This document shows, piece by piece, positions 5,866 to 14,165 of a DNA stretch of 22,055 nucleotides. The stretch is from JAAFKA01 sp043748455 (GTDB lineage Bacteria > Bacteroidota > Bacteroidia > Cytophagales > Thermoflexibacteraceae). Location of the stretch: the NCBI GenBank assembly GCA_043748455.1, contig JAYTNF010000366.1, positions 1-22,055 on the forward strand. The letters run 5' to 3'. A program made the position numbers and the translations under genes. Position 1 is the stretch's first letter; the number at the start of each line of letters is the position of its first letter. A model generated the notes under the pieces. The model made no database searches and was not told the DNA's origin. It worked only from the letters and a program-made list of their open reading frames with translations.

Positions 5866-6640
5866 AAAAATGGTATAAAGCTACTTTAAACAGATTCAGC
5901 TGGATAATAAAAGCTATCAAATAATTTCCCATTTCCAGCGCTGGTGGCTTAATTTTGGTATTAGCTTGTTTTGCCTGTAACTCCACAAACCAGAGCTAAA
6001 CCTGCCTCCAGAAACATAAGAAGAAAAAACATCTTCAGTTGACTGATATGGGTTATAGGTATGTTAAAACGGCTTTAACTTACTTTAAAGGCAAAACTAA
6101 GATTACAAAATTTGATTTATAACATAGAATTATTACCGGCACTTTGAAAATATACTCTCAGAAATGCTACTTGTAATACATTAAAAGTTACTCAAAGTCA
6201 TTTTGACATGATATTTTAATAACTTTTCACGCAATAAAATTATCAAATAATCATCAAATATTTATTTTATTAAGTTTTAGACACATATCGTTTGGCTTAT
6301 CCTCTGAAAACCATTTAGACGAAACAGCAAGTTAAATCATATTTTTACAGATGCTTTTGTAGCTATTACCACCATTGTTAATATTTTATTCGCAGATATA
6401 AATAGAAAATTCTAAATTTCAATTAGATATTACCCCACAGACGAATAGCATAAATTTTTCATATAAAATAGGAGGCTTTCAATACTTTTTTAGGTATCTT
6501 ATTATTTACTGTTATAGAATTTGGATATTCCCAAGTTTCTAAAACTGCGTACTTAGCTTATGATGGTGCTTAGAAATTAGGAATTTTGAATGGAAAAGGA
6601 GATAATATCAATGCTTCTCTCCTAAATTCATAATTTAAAA
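5866..6640. other. Long intergenic stretch without an intact gene
   Basis: No frame on either strand is open long enough to be credible, and the base composition is like that of the neighbours. Plus-strand frames contain short protein-like fragments broken by stops. One is a lipoprotein-signal-like piece, LILVLACFACNSTNQS, at about 5950-5997, continuing after a stop as DMGYRYVKTALTYFKGKTK to about 6100. The other is a signal-peptide-like piece at about 6472-6629. I see no tRNA, no CRISPR and no transposase remnant. The best reading is the debris of one or more lost secreted-protein genes, but short fragments like these can arise by chance. Confidence 0.4.
6472..6629 (+). pseudogene. Possible decayed secreted-protein fragment
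   Basis: The frame reads EAFNTFLGILLFTVIEFGYS, QVSKTAYLAYDGA, then a TAG, then KLGILNGKGDNINASLLNS and TAA. A hydrophobic core followed by a Ser-Gln junction resembles a Bacteroidota signal peptide, and the sequence on both sides of the stop reads as ordinary protein. There is no start codon in frame just upstream (a TAG lies at 6469). The family is not recognised and the call rests only on protein-like character. The perfect hairpin 18 bp further on could be its old terminator. Confidence 0.25.
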
Positions 6641-6646
6641 ATTTAC

Positions 6647-6690
6647 AAAATCTTCAACATTATTTTGCATAATGTTGAAGATTTTAGTTT
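6647..6690. terminator. Perfect 17-bp hairpin, terminator-like
   Basis: AAAATCTTCAACATTAT (6647-6663) and ATAATGTTGAAGATTTT (6669-6685) pair perfectly around TTTGC. The right arm ends in TTTT followed by AGTTTTT, so it can work as a terminator on the plus strand, and the A-rich left flank makes it plausible on the minus strand as well. No intact gene precedes it, which suggests that it ended a gene now lost or insulates the downstream polysaccharide promoter. Confidence 0.6.
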
Positions 6691-6787
6691 TTAAATGGTT
6701 ATTCCTATTTGTACTTGCAATTAGCTCTAAAAAACTTAGTATCATAAAAGTTCAACGGAGAAAAACTCAAATCAAAAAAAATAATGT

Positions 6788-6818
6788 TTTGTATAATTGT
6801 AGTTTTATTATATCTTTG
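6788..6818 (+). promoter_or_regulatory. Promoter of the exopolysaccharide cluster
   Basis: TTTG (6788-6791), a 19-bp spacer and TATCTTTG (6811-6818) fit the Bacteroidota consensus exactly. The predicted start near 6825 leaves a leader of about 47 nt before the glycosyltransferase ATG at 6872. The short frame at 6672-6875 overlaps both this promoter and the hairpin upstream and so is not considered a gene. Confidence 0.8.
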
Positions 6819-6871
6819 CGGGTAATATTTTATTTCACTACTTATACTAAAATACATAAAGAAAAAGTTTC

Positions 6872-7663
6872 ATGAAAGTATCGATAATTACAGTTGTTTA
6901 TAATAGCGTAAATTACATAGAAGATGCTATTCGTTCTGTTCTCTCACAAGATTATGAGGAGTTGGAGTATATTATCATAGACGGAGGTTCTACTGATGGC
7001 ACATTAGAGTTAATAAATAAATATCGTCATTTGGTGAGTAATATTATAAGTGAGCCTGATAAAGGTATTTATGATGCTCTAAACAAAGGAGTTAGGTTTG
7101 CGAGTGGTGAAGTAGTTGGGTTGTTACATGCAGATGATATTTATGCAAACAGTCATGTGATTAGTCGCATTGCTGAAACATTCAAATTAAAAAATTGTGA
7201 TACAGCATATAGTGATTTATTGTATGTTGAAACAGAAAATACAGATAAGGTGGTTAGATATTGGCAAGCTGATACCTATAATGATAAATCTTTTTTAAAT
7301 GGCTGGATGCCTCCACACCCTACATTTTTTGTAAAAAAAGAAGTTTATGAAAGATACGGTTGTTTTAATACTGAAATGCGCATCTCGGCTGATTATGAAC
7401 TAATGTTGCGATTATTACATAGACATCATGTTAGTACTGTATATTTGCCTGAAATTACAGTAAAAATGCGGGTTGGTGGTTTGAGTAACTCTTCTTTGTT
7501 TAGTCGTTGGCAAGCAAATATGGAAGACCGTTTAGCATGGCGTATCAATAACTTGAAACCCTATTTTTATACATTGTATGCAAAGCCTTTATCTAAATTT
7601 ATACAATATTTTAAAAAACCTCCAGCAGAAGCAAGTAAGCAAGCAGATTTTGCGACTATATAA
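6872..7663 (+). CDS. Family 2 glycosyltransferase (inverting, GT-A fold)
   Basis: A 263-residue cytoplasmic glycosyltransferase. The GT-A nucleotide-sugar fold is plain: MKVSIITVVYNSVNYIEDAI at the N-terminus, YIIIDGGSTDGT near residues 33-44, EPDKGIYDALNKG at 61-73, and the metal-binding acidic motif HADD at 86-89. The acceptor half has MPPHPTFFVKKEVYERYG and SADYELMLRLL, as in WcaA/EpsE-like transferases of capsule loci. There is no transmembrane segment, so it acts at the inner face of the membrane on a lipid-linked acceptor; donor and acceptor sugars cannot be told. It is the first gene behind the cluster promoter, and the export gene starts 12 bp later, so the two are translationally close. 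Confidence 0.9.
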   Translation: MKVSIITVVYNSVNYIEDAIRSVLSQDYEELEYIIIDGGSTDGTLELINKYRHLVSNIISEPDKGIYDALNKGVRFASGEVVGLLHADDIYANSHVISRIAETFKLKNCDTAYSDLLYVETENTDKVVRYWQADTYNDKSFLNGWMPPHPTFFVKKEVYERYGCFNTEMRISADYELMLRLLHRHHVSTVYLPEITVKMRVGGLSNSSLFSRWQANMEDRLAWRINNLKPYFYTLYAKPLSKFIQYFKKPPAEASKQADFATI

Positions 7664-7675
7664 TAATTTGTCTCT

Positions 7676-8482
7676 ATGATTTTAAATAATTACCATAAAA
7701 GATATTTACGGACATTACTAGTATTTATACTTTCATTAAGCATGTTTTCGGGTTGCATACCTTACAAACGCATAGTGTACATGCAGAAAAAACCTAATGC
7801 AATAAATACAACAGAAACCTTTACTGTGCCTACATATATTTATACTATTGCTAAGGGAGATATTTTAGGTATTGATATTAGCACTTTTACAAAAGGAAGT
7901 ATTAATAACATTAGTGAGAATATAGCTCCCAAAACAAGTACATCAGGAACTGACCCTATGCAGAATGGTTATGTGGTTGATGATAATGGTGCAGTAAATT
8001 TACCTATTATGGGTTTAGTAACTCTTGAAGGGCTCACATTACCCAAAGCACAAGAAATTATTTTAAAGAAATCGGCGGAATATATTAATAATCCTGTTAT
8101 AAAAATTCGCATGTTAAGTTTTTATATTACCGTACTAGGCGAAGTAGCCAAAGCAGGCAGATTACAAATTACAACGCCAAGCATTAATATTTTTGAAGCA
8201 TTAGCACTTTCTGGGGATATTGTCATGACAGCGAATCATCACAATATACGTGTGATTCGTATTATTAAAGACCAAGCCACCACTTATTATGTAGATATTA
8301 ATAGTGCAGATGTTTTTAAGTCAGAAGTTTTTTACCTAAAACCAGGGGACATGATTTATGTAGAACCTGCGAGAGTAAAAGTAGCTGCACAAAATTTAAC
8401 AGCACTAGGCATAGGTACAACTCTTTTAAGTACAGTTTTTTTCATTGTGAATATCCTAATAATTACTAAAGTTATTAAGTAA
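7676..8482 (+). CDS. Outer-membrane polysaccharide export lipoprotein (Wza type)
   Basis: A 268-residue protein with a lipoprotein signal: basic start (HKRYLRTLL), hydrophobic core and lipobox FSGC with Cys27. The poly-export domain follows (YIYTIAKGDILGIDIS, then VDDNGAVNLPIMGLVTLEGLT, about residues 54-130), and then a SLBB-like segment (FYITVLGEVAKAGRL through LKPGDMIYVEP, about 146-229). The C-terminus is a strongly hydrophobic segment (about 244-268, GIGTTLLSTVFFIVNILII). E. coli Wza is larger (379 residues) and forms the octameric outer-membrane channel; short forms with one SLBB-like unit are usual in Bacteroidota. It sits directly upstream of the Wzc-like partner, as expected for a capsule export pair. 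I use no symbol because it is not a strict orthologue. Confidence 0.9.
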   Translation: MILNNYHKRYLRTLLVFILSLSMFSGCIPYKRIVYMQKKPNAINTTETFTVPTYIYTIAKGDILGIDISTFTKGSINNISENIAPKTSTSGTDPMQNGYVVDDNGAVNLPIMGLVTLEGLTLPKAQEIILKKSAEYINNPVIKIRMLSFYITVLGEVAKAGRLQITTPSINIFEALALSGDIVMTANHHNIRVIRIIKDQATTYYVDINSADVFKSEVFYLKPGDMIYVEPARVKVAAQNLTALGIGTTLLSTVFFIVNILIITKVIK

Positions 8483-8558
8483 TTTACTAAGTAATTACTC
8501 AATAAATTGTTTTTTTCACAGAGTAAAAATATTTTTCATTTCAATACTCAATATAAAG

Positions 8559-10982
8559 GTGGACACACAACCCAAATTGCAGAAAGATTTAGATTTTTCT
8601 GTGGATATAAATAAAGTTATTCAAAAGTTATTAGTTTATAAATGGTATTTTTTGGTTTCTCTTATTATTGCTGCCATTATTGCGTGGTATGTTGGTGCTA
8701 AGACAGTGCCTGTTTATATCGTGCGTGCTTCTTTGTTAATTAAAGTACCAGAAAGCAAAGGACAGAGTGGTGCTTCAGTAGGAGCATTATTATATGGCTC
8801 AGAAATGTTAGGCAGTGGTAAAAAACTTTCTAATGAAATAGCGCAGATGCAGTCTTCGCCTTTTATTAAGACTATTATTAGTCGTATGAATCTTAGGGTT
8901 TTATATGCTGTTGAGGGTCAGTTTTATAAAATTCCTCTATATAAGAATAATCCTTTTGAGATTTTAGTTTTGGCAGATTCCATTGAGCAATATGAATCTT
9001 ATGCTATAAAATTTAATAATGAAAATAGTTATACTTTATTACAAGAAAATTATACAACAGGTTTATTTGATGAGGTTGCAGATTTTAAATTTAATGACAC
9101 TTTAACAATTAATAAATCACCATTTATTGTTAAGAAAAATCCTAATTTTAATAGTAAAGATAATAAAGATAAACTATATTATTTTGTAATTAATACCTCT
9201 GAAACCATTGCAGGTTTTTTTCGTTCTATGCTAGATATTCGTCAGCAAGCAAAAGACGCATCTATTGTGAATCTAAGCCTTAGCACACAAATTCCAAGTA
9301 GAGAAATAGATTTTTTAAATCAGTTTATGGCTGAATATGTTCGTTATGGTTTAGAAGATAAAACAAAAGAAGCTACAAAAACCATTTCTTTTATTAACAA
9401 ACAATTAGAGGCTATTACTGATTCTTTGAGTCGTGTGGAAGGTTCTCTGGAGGCTTTTAAAGTGAGAACAAAAACCTCTGAGGCAGGAAATCCAGCAGGA
9501 GAGTTTTATACACAGTTATTCTCTATTGCAGAACAAAAAAATAATCTTTTATTACTTGACCAATATTTAACTTACTTAGAAGATTATGTCAAAGCCAATA
9601 AAGATATTCAAAAAGAAAAATTAGTAGTACCGTCTGTGATGAATATGGCTGCTGCTGGCGGGCTTGAAACTACAATACAGCGACTTATTGAATTGCAAAT
9701 AGAGAAAAATACTTATTTGAATGGTGGTGCAAGTAAAAACCCAGCCTTAAAAGATATTAACTCTCAAATAGAACAATTACGAACTGCACTATTAGAGAAT
9801 ATAAACAATTTACGTCAGAGTAATCGAATTACAGTTAAAAATGCTGACGATAGAATGAAAGACATAGAAAATAAAATTAGTGTGATTCCAAAGTCTGAAC
9901 GTGAAATGGTAAATATTAAACGTCTGTTTACGTTGAATGAAAATATTTACCTACTTCTGTTAGAGAAAAGATTAGAAGCTGAAATAGCAAGAGCATCAGC
10001 CACTGAAGATGCCAAAGTTGTAGAACCCGCAGCTTGTGATAGTATTCCTACTGCCCCTAAAAAGAGAAATAATTATTTGATTGCCTTAATATTAGGTTTA
10101 GTAATCCCTCTTATAGCAGTCTTATTAAGAGAGTACTTTAAAAGTGTATTACGTAACCAAGCTGACTTAGAAAGATTAAGTAGTATTCCTATCTTTGGTA
10201 CTATTCCACATCATAGTGCTGCTAAAGCAACGCCAATGACAATTATTGAAAGACCAAAATCTCGGATTTCAGAGTCTTTCCGTTCTTTGAGGTCTAATCT
10301 TACATTTTTTACAAATTTGCAAGCAACAAATAATACATTTTTATTTACATCATCTATCAGTGGGGAAGGTAAATCATTTTGTTCGGCAAGTTTTGCCTTA
10401 GTATTAGCATCAACAGGAAAAAAGACATTATTAATAGTAACTGACCTAAGAAAACCTAAATTTTATTTGGGAGACATTAATATTACAGATTATCAGAATG
10501 GATTAAGTTCTCTATTAATTGGTGCTGTTACAGTTGCAGAAGCTATACAAAAATCTACAGTAGATAATTTGGATTTTATTCCACCAGGTGCACTACCTCC
10601 AAATCCTGCTGAACTTTTAACTCGTCAAATTTTTGCAGATACACTAAATGACTTAAAAAAACAATATGATTATATTGTTATAGATTCTGCACCCATTGGA
10701 TTAGTGAGTGATGCTATGGGAATTATGCCTTATGTTGATGTAATTTTATATGTAGTAAAACAAAACTATACACCTTTTCTTTATATATCTCATTTACAAG
10801 AAATGTATGAAGATAAAAAAGTGAAAAACATAGGATTTTTACTTAATGATGTTAAAATAGAAACCCAAGGTTATGGTTATGGATATGGTGCTTATGGCTA
10901 CGGTTATGGATATTATGAAGAGGAACAACAGTCATGGTGGCAAAAACTTAATAAAAAATTGTGGCGAAAAAATAAAACTTAG
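8559..10982 (+). CDS. Wzc-like chain-length regulator with tyrosine autokinase domain
   Basis: An 807-residue inner-membrane protein. The order is an N-terminal Wzz-type segment with TM1 at about 28-45, a large periplasmic region with coiled coil (about 230-480, including the GNVR-like part), TM2 at about 505-523, and a cytoplasmic BY-kinase. The kinase shows Walker A SSISGEGKSF (about 597-606), Walker A' TLLIVTDLRKP (about 623-633) and Walker B YIVIDSAP (about 704-711). In Walker A' the first Asp of the usual DxD is Val. It ends in a dense tyrosine cluster (YGYGYGAYGYGYGYYEEE, about 770-787), the usual autophosphorylation tail. It would couple polymer length to export through the Wza-like lipoprotein. 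The start is GTG at 8559 preceded by AAAG; no in-frame ATG lies near, and this start places TM1 correctly. Confidence 0.93.
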   Translation: MDTQPKLQKDLDFSVDINKVIQKLLVYKWYFLVSLIIAAIIAWYVGAKTVPVYIVRASLLIKVPESKGQSGASVGALLYGSEMLGSGKKLSNEIAQMQSSPFIKTIISRMNLRVLYAVEGQFYKIPLYKNNPFEILVLADSIEQYESYAIKFNNENSYTLLQENYTTGLFDEVADFKFNDTLTINKSPFIVKKNPNFNSKDNKDKLYYFVINTSETIAGFFRSMLDIRQQAKDASIVNLSLSTQIPSREIDFLNQFMAEYVRYGLEDKTKEATKTISFINKQLEAITDSLSRVEGSLEAFKVRTKTSEAGNPAGEFYTQLFSIAEQKNNLLLLDQYLTYLEDYVKANKDIQKEKLVVPSVMNMAAAGGLETTIQRLIELQIEKNTYLNGGASKNPALKDINSQIEQLRTALLENINNLRQSNRITVKNADDRMKDIENKISVIPKSEREMVNIKRLFTLNENIYLLLLEKRLEAEIARASATEDAKVVEPAACDSIPTAPKKRNNYLIALILGLVIPLIAVLLREYFKSVLRNQADLERLSSIPIFGTIPHHSAAKATPMTIIERPKSRISESFRSLRSNLTFFTNLQATNNTFLFTSSISGEGKSFCSASFALVLASTGKKTLLIVTDLRKPKFYLGDINITDYQNGLSSLLIGAVTVAEAIQKSTVDNLDFIPPGALPPNPAELLTRQIFADTLNDLKKQYDYIVIDSAPIGLVSDAMGIMPYVDVILYVVKQNYTPFLYISHLQEMYEDKKVKNIGFLLNDVKIETQGYGYGYGAYGYGYGYYEEEQQSWWQKLNKKLWRKNKT

Positions 10983-10987
10983 TATGT

Positions 10988-11008
10988 ACCACGGGCTTTA
11001 TCCGTGTA
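10988..11008. repeat. Degenerate CACGG/CCGTG palindrome
   Basis: CACGG (10990-10994) and CCGTG (11002-11006) flank GCTTTAT, within TACCACGGGCTTTATCCGTG. This looks like an eroded copy of the CACGGGCTTTAGCCCGTG palindrome often scattered between genes in Bacteroidota. It occupies the 54-bp gap between the Wzc-like gene and the asnB gene and could form a small hairpin. Confidence 0.4.
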
Positions 11009-11036
11009 TTTAGGTATACATTAGCAATAAACCAAC

Positions 11037-12887
11037 ATGTGTAGAATTGTAGGCATCATAGATAAATCTCTTACATCTGAAACTTTGCATCAGAATACGC
11101 TGAAAATGCGTGATGCCATGCAACATGGCGGACCTGATGGTTCTGGTTTCTGGGCAAATGATACATTAGGCTTGGCGTTTGGACATAGACGTTTGGCTCT
11201 CTTAGATTTGTCGGAGGCTGGACAACAACCTATGTTGAGTGGAAATAAAAATTTTGTGATTTGTTTTAATGGAGAAATTTATAATTTCAGGGAATTACGT
11301 GATGAACTGAAAACAAAAGGCTTTCAATTTCATACCCAAACAGACACCGAAGTTATTTTGGCTGCCTTTGAAGCATACAATACAGATGCTTTTGCTAAAT
11401 TTAATGGCATGTTTGCTTTTGCCTTAGTTGATTTAAAACAAAAAAAGTTATATTTAGTGAGAGATAGTGCTGGAATTAAACCAATGTATTATAGTTTTCA
11501 GGATAATAAACTCATATTTGCCTCAGAAATTCGTGCTTTTAAGGCTTTGCATAATAATTATACAGAACAGCCACTTTGGAAGCCTTTATTTTTGACATTT
11601 GGACACTTACCTGAGCCTTACACAACAGTAAAAGAAATTACAATTTTACCCAAAGGGCATTTTATTTGCTTTGACTTAAATAATATTTCAGAAAATGCAA
11701 ATAATACTGCCATTGCACAAAAAATAACAAAAAGACAAACAAGTTTTTACCAAAATACTTTTTCAGAAAGCCTAACAGATTATAAAAAATCTGTAAAATT
11801 AGTAAGAGAAAGTCTTATAAATGCAGTAGAAAGGCATTTATTTGCTGATGCACCTGTAGGAATTTTTATGAGTGGTGGTGTAGATTCAAGTTTAATAGCT
11901 TTGATTGCTGATAAAATTCTCAAAAAAGAAAATAATCACACACTTTCTATAGTTTTTAAGGAAAGTAAATATTCCGAAAAGAAATATCAAGAAGTTGTTG
12001 CTGCGAAGTTACGTAATGAGCACCAATATTTTGAAGTTGGTGATAATGACTTTTTTGATGCTTTTGAAGACATTAAAAAAGCTGCTGACCAACCAAGTAT
12101 TGACGGAATTAATACCTATTTTATTTCTAAATTTGCTAAACAAGCAGGATTAAAAGCTGTTTTGTCAGGTTTGGGTGCAGATGAATTATTTGGTGGTTAT
12201 AGCACTTTTCAACGTGCAAAATATCTGCCTTACACACAATTTGTTCCAAAATTTGCCTTTAAACAAACTGCAAATTTTATGAGTGATAAATATAAAAAAA
12301 TTGGATTTTTAGGTATTGAAAACCAAATTGGAAAATATTTATTTTTTAGAGGTTTGTTTACGCCTGATGTGGTTGCTAATTTACTAAATGTTTCAGAACA
12401 AGAAGTATATCAAGCAATAGAACACGTATTTTTGGGAAATCAAATCAATGAATTATCTTTAGGTAATCAAATAAGTTGGCAGGAGTTTAATTTATATATG
12501 CAAAATCAATTACTAAAAGACTCTGATATGATGAGTATGTGGCATTCTTTGGAGTTAAGAACACCATTTTTAGATAAGGAATTTGTAGCACTTGCTCATA
12601 GTATTGATGCAAAAACTAAATTTTATAGCACAAATCGTACTAAGGAACTTTTATTGGCAGCTTTTGAAGACATTTTACCACAAGAAGTTTGGAATAGACC
12701 TAAACAAGGTTTTACATTTCCTTTTCAAGAGTGGTTGCAAAAACACCCAGAATTATTAAATAATAATCATATAAATAGTCAAGCCAATAATAAAACAAAT
12801 CATAAAATAATAAAAAATTTTGTAACTCAATTTCAGCAAGGTAAGCTACATTGGTCTAGAATGTGGGCAATTATGCAGGTTCTATAG
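11037..12887 (+). CDS. asnB: Asparagine synthetase B-like glutamine amidotransferase
   Basis: A 616-residue class II amidotransferase. After removal of Met1, Cys2 is the N-terminal nucleophile (MCRIVGIIDKSL) of the glutaminase domain. Other glutaminase residues are HGGPDGSGFW, FGHRRLALLDLS, FNGEIYNFRELRDEL and TDTEVILAAFE. The synthetase half has the ATP PP-loop MSGGVDSSLIAL (about 278-289), SGLGADELFGGY (about 379-390) and LELRTPFLDKEFV. It is longer than E. coli AsnB (554). The reaction is ATP-dependent transfer of glutamine nitrogen to a carboxylate, classically Asp to Asn. In polysaccharide clusters such paralogues are often assigned to amidation of sugar acids. Since it lies between the Wzc-like gene and a glycosyltransferase, a cell-surface role is plausible, but a housekeeping Asn synthetase cannot be excluded. 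Confidence 0.9.
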   Translation: MCRIVGIIDKSLTSETLHQNTLKMRDAMQHGGPDGSGFWANDTLGLAFGHRRLALLDLSEAGQQPMLSGNKNFVICFNGEIYNFRELRDELKTKGFQFHTQTDTEVILAAFEAYNTDAFAKFNGMFAFALVDLKQKKLYLVRDSAGIKPMYYSFQDNKLIFASEIRAFKALHNNYTEQPLWKPLFLTFGHLPEPYTTVKEITILPKGHFICFDLNNISENANNTAIAQKITKRQTSFYQNTFSESLTDYKKSVKLVRESLINAVERHLFADAPVGIFMSGGVDSSLIALIADKILKKENNHTLSIVFKESKYSEKKYQEVVAAKLRNEHQYFEVGDNDFFDAFEDIKKAADQPSIDGINTYFISKFAKQAGLKAVLSGLGADELFGGYSTFQRAKYLPYTQFVPKFAFKQTANFMSDKYKKIGFLGIENQIGKYLFFRGLFTPDVVANLLNVSEQEVYQAIEHVFLGNQINELSLGNQISWQEFNLYMQNQLLKDSDMMSMWHSLELRTPFLDKEFVALAHSIDAKTKFYSTNRTKELLLAAFEDILPQEVWNRPKQGFTFPFQEWLQKHPELLNNNHINSQANNKTNHKIIKNFVTQFQQGKLHWSRMWAIMQVL

Positions 12888-13060
12888 CATAAATAAAATT
12901 AAAAACCTCTTATTCAATGATTTTAGAACTAAATTTATTACATTTACGACCCAATATAACAAAAATATAAAATACTCATTAAGTCCTAACAACTTGACAA
13001 GTATCGTTATAAAACTAATTAATAAATAATATTTTATTAGCTTTACAATAACAAATACTA

Positions 13061-14143
13061 ATGAAAATCCTTTATGCAGGTGAACTTTCAAGTGTAGAAA
13101 TAAACTGTTTTTTGCGTATGAGAACACTGCAAAAGATGGGTTATACTGTCATTCCATTTGATTTTTACCAATACCAAGCAAAAGGATTAGAAGGCAAAAT
13201 TCAGTTTCACTTTGGTTGGGGGCGAAACGTAGATAAACTAAATCAAGACTTTATTAAATTAGCAGAACAAACAAAACCTGATTTAATTTGGGTTGATAAA
13301 GGTTTGTACCTCAAAGCCTCAACTTTGCAAATAATTAAGAAAAATATTCACACAAAAATATCACATCTTGTGCCCGATGACCCTTTTGGATATAATAGAA
13401 AAGGTTGGGGTATTTTTTATAATGCTATTCCTCATTACGATATACATTTTGTGAAAAGACCTTATAATATTCAAGAATATAAGCAATTAGGAGCAACAAA
13501 AGTATTTGAATATGACCATTCTTTTGACCCATTGGTGCATAAACCTGTAAAACTTAGCAATGAGGAATATGAAAAATATCACGTAAAAGTAGGTTTTATT
13601 GGCACTTGCGAAACACAGAGAGCAAACACAATTCTATATTTGATAGAAAATGGGATTGAAGTGTCTATTTGGGGAAAATATTGGAATCGTTATAAATACT
13701 GGAATAGGCTCAAACCTTTTTATAAAGGTGGTGAGATTCATGGAGATGATTATGCAAAAGTTTTATCGGGAATGGATATTGCTTTACATTTTTTGCGAAA
13801 AGCAAATCGTGATGCACAAGACAGTAGAACTTTTGAAATCCCTGCATGCGGAACTTTTATGCTTGCCGAAAAAACATACAAACACGAACAGTTTTTTAAA
13901 TCAAATGAAGAAGCTGTCTTTTTTGAAAACAATGAAGATTTATTGCAAAAAATTATATATTATCAAAAAAATGATATAGAAAGGCGAAAAATTGCACAAG
14001 GAGGACATTTGCGGTCTATAACAAGTGGTTATGACCATGAAAGTCGTCTAAATTCAATGCTTGAATTGATTAAAAAAGAATTATTTGGTGATGCCAATAT
14101 ATTGGAAAATTCAAAGCAAAGTTTAATTGTAAAAGCAAAATAG
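13061..14143 (+). CDS. CgeB-like glycosyltransferase
   Basis: A 360-residue predicted GT-B glycosyltransferase of the CgeB/'glycosyl transferases group 1' type. The N-terminal half begins MKILYAGELSSVEINCFLRM and includes PDLIWVDKGLYL and the HLVPDDPFGYN element. The C-terminal half has VKVGFIGTCETQRANTILYL, IHGDDYAKVLSGMDIALHF, then RTFEIPACGTFMLAEKT (about residues 256-272), the hallmark of this group, and FFENNEDLLQKIIYY. There is no signal peptide or membrane segment. A 173-bp gap from asnB with no clear consensus promoter leaves open whether it shares the transcript. It ends the polysaccharide cluster and converges with the helicase gene, their stops only 22 bp apart. The donor sugar is unknown. 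Confidence 0.85.
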   Translation: MKILYAGELSSVEINCFLRMRTLQKMGYTVIPFDFYQYQAKGLEGKIQFHFGWGRNVDKLNQDFIKLAEQTKPDLIWVDKGLYLKASTLQIIKKNIHTKISHLVPDDPFGYNRKGWGIFYNAIPHYDIHFVKRPYNIQEYKQLGATKVFEYDHSFDPLVHKPVKLSNEEYEKYHVKVGFIGTCETQRANTILYLIENGIEVSIWGKYWNRYKYWNRLKPFYKGGEIHGDDYAKVLSGMDIALHFLRKANRDAQDSRTFEIPACGTFMLAEKTYKHEQFFKSNEEAVFFENNEDLLQKIIYYQKNDIERRKIAQGGHLRSITSGYDHESRLNSMLELIKKELFGDANILENSKQSLIVKAK

Positions 14144-14165
14144 CTATTTATGTGATTTCTGTTTC

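Noticed and set aside
6672..6875. 67-residue frame just before the glycosyltransferase
   Set aside because: It begins inside the perfect hairpin and runs across the consensus promoter; composition is that of translated AT-rich DNA.
12888..13060. Promoter in the asnB to CgeB-like gap
   Set aside because: TAGCTTTA and a TTGACA are present but with wrong spacing and mismatches to the local consensus, so not called.
12882..13127. 81-residue minus-strand frame between asnB and the CgeB-like gene
   Set aside because: It overlaps the start of the glycosyltransferase and reads as hydrophobic AT-rich translation without a promoter or family match.
13650..13979. 109-residue plus-strand frame within the CgeB-like gene
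   Set aside because: It is an alternative frame inside a gene with clear conserved motifs.
14138..14165. Terminator between the convergent glycosyltransferase and helicase genes
   Set aside because: Only the 12-bp palindrome AAATAGCTATTT with no loop is present in a 22-bp gap, too weak for a call.
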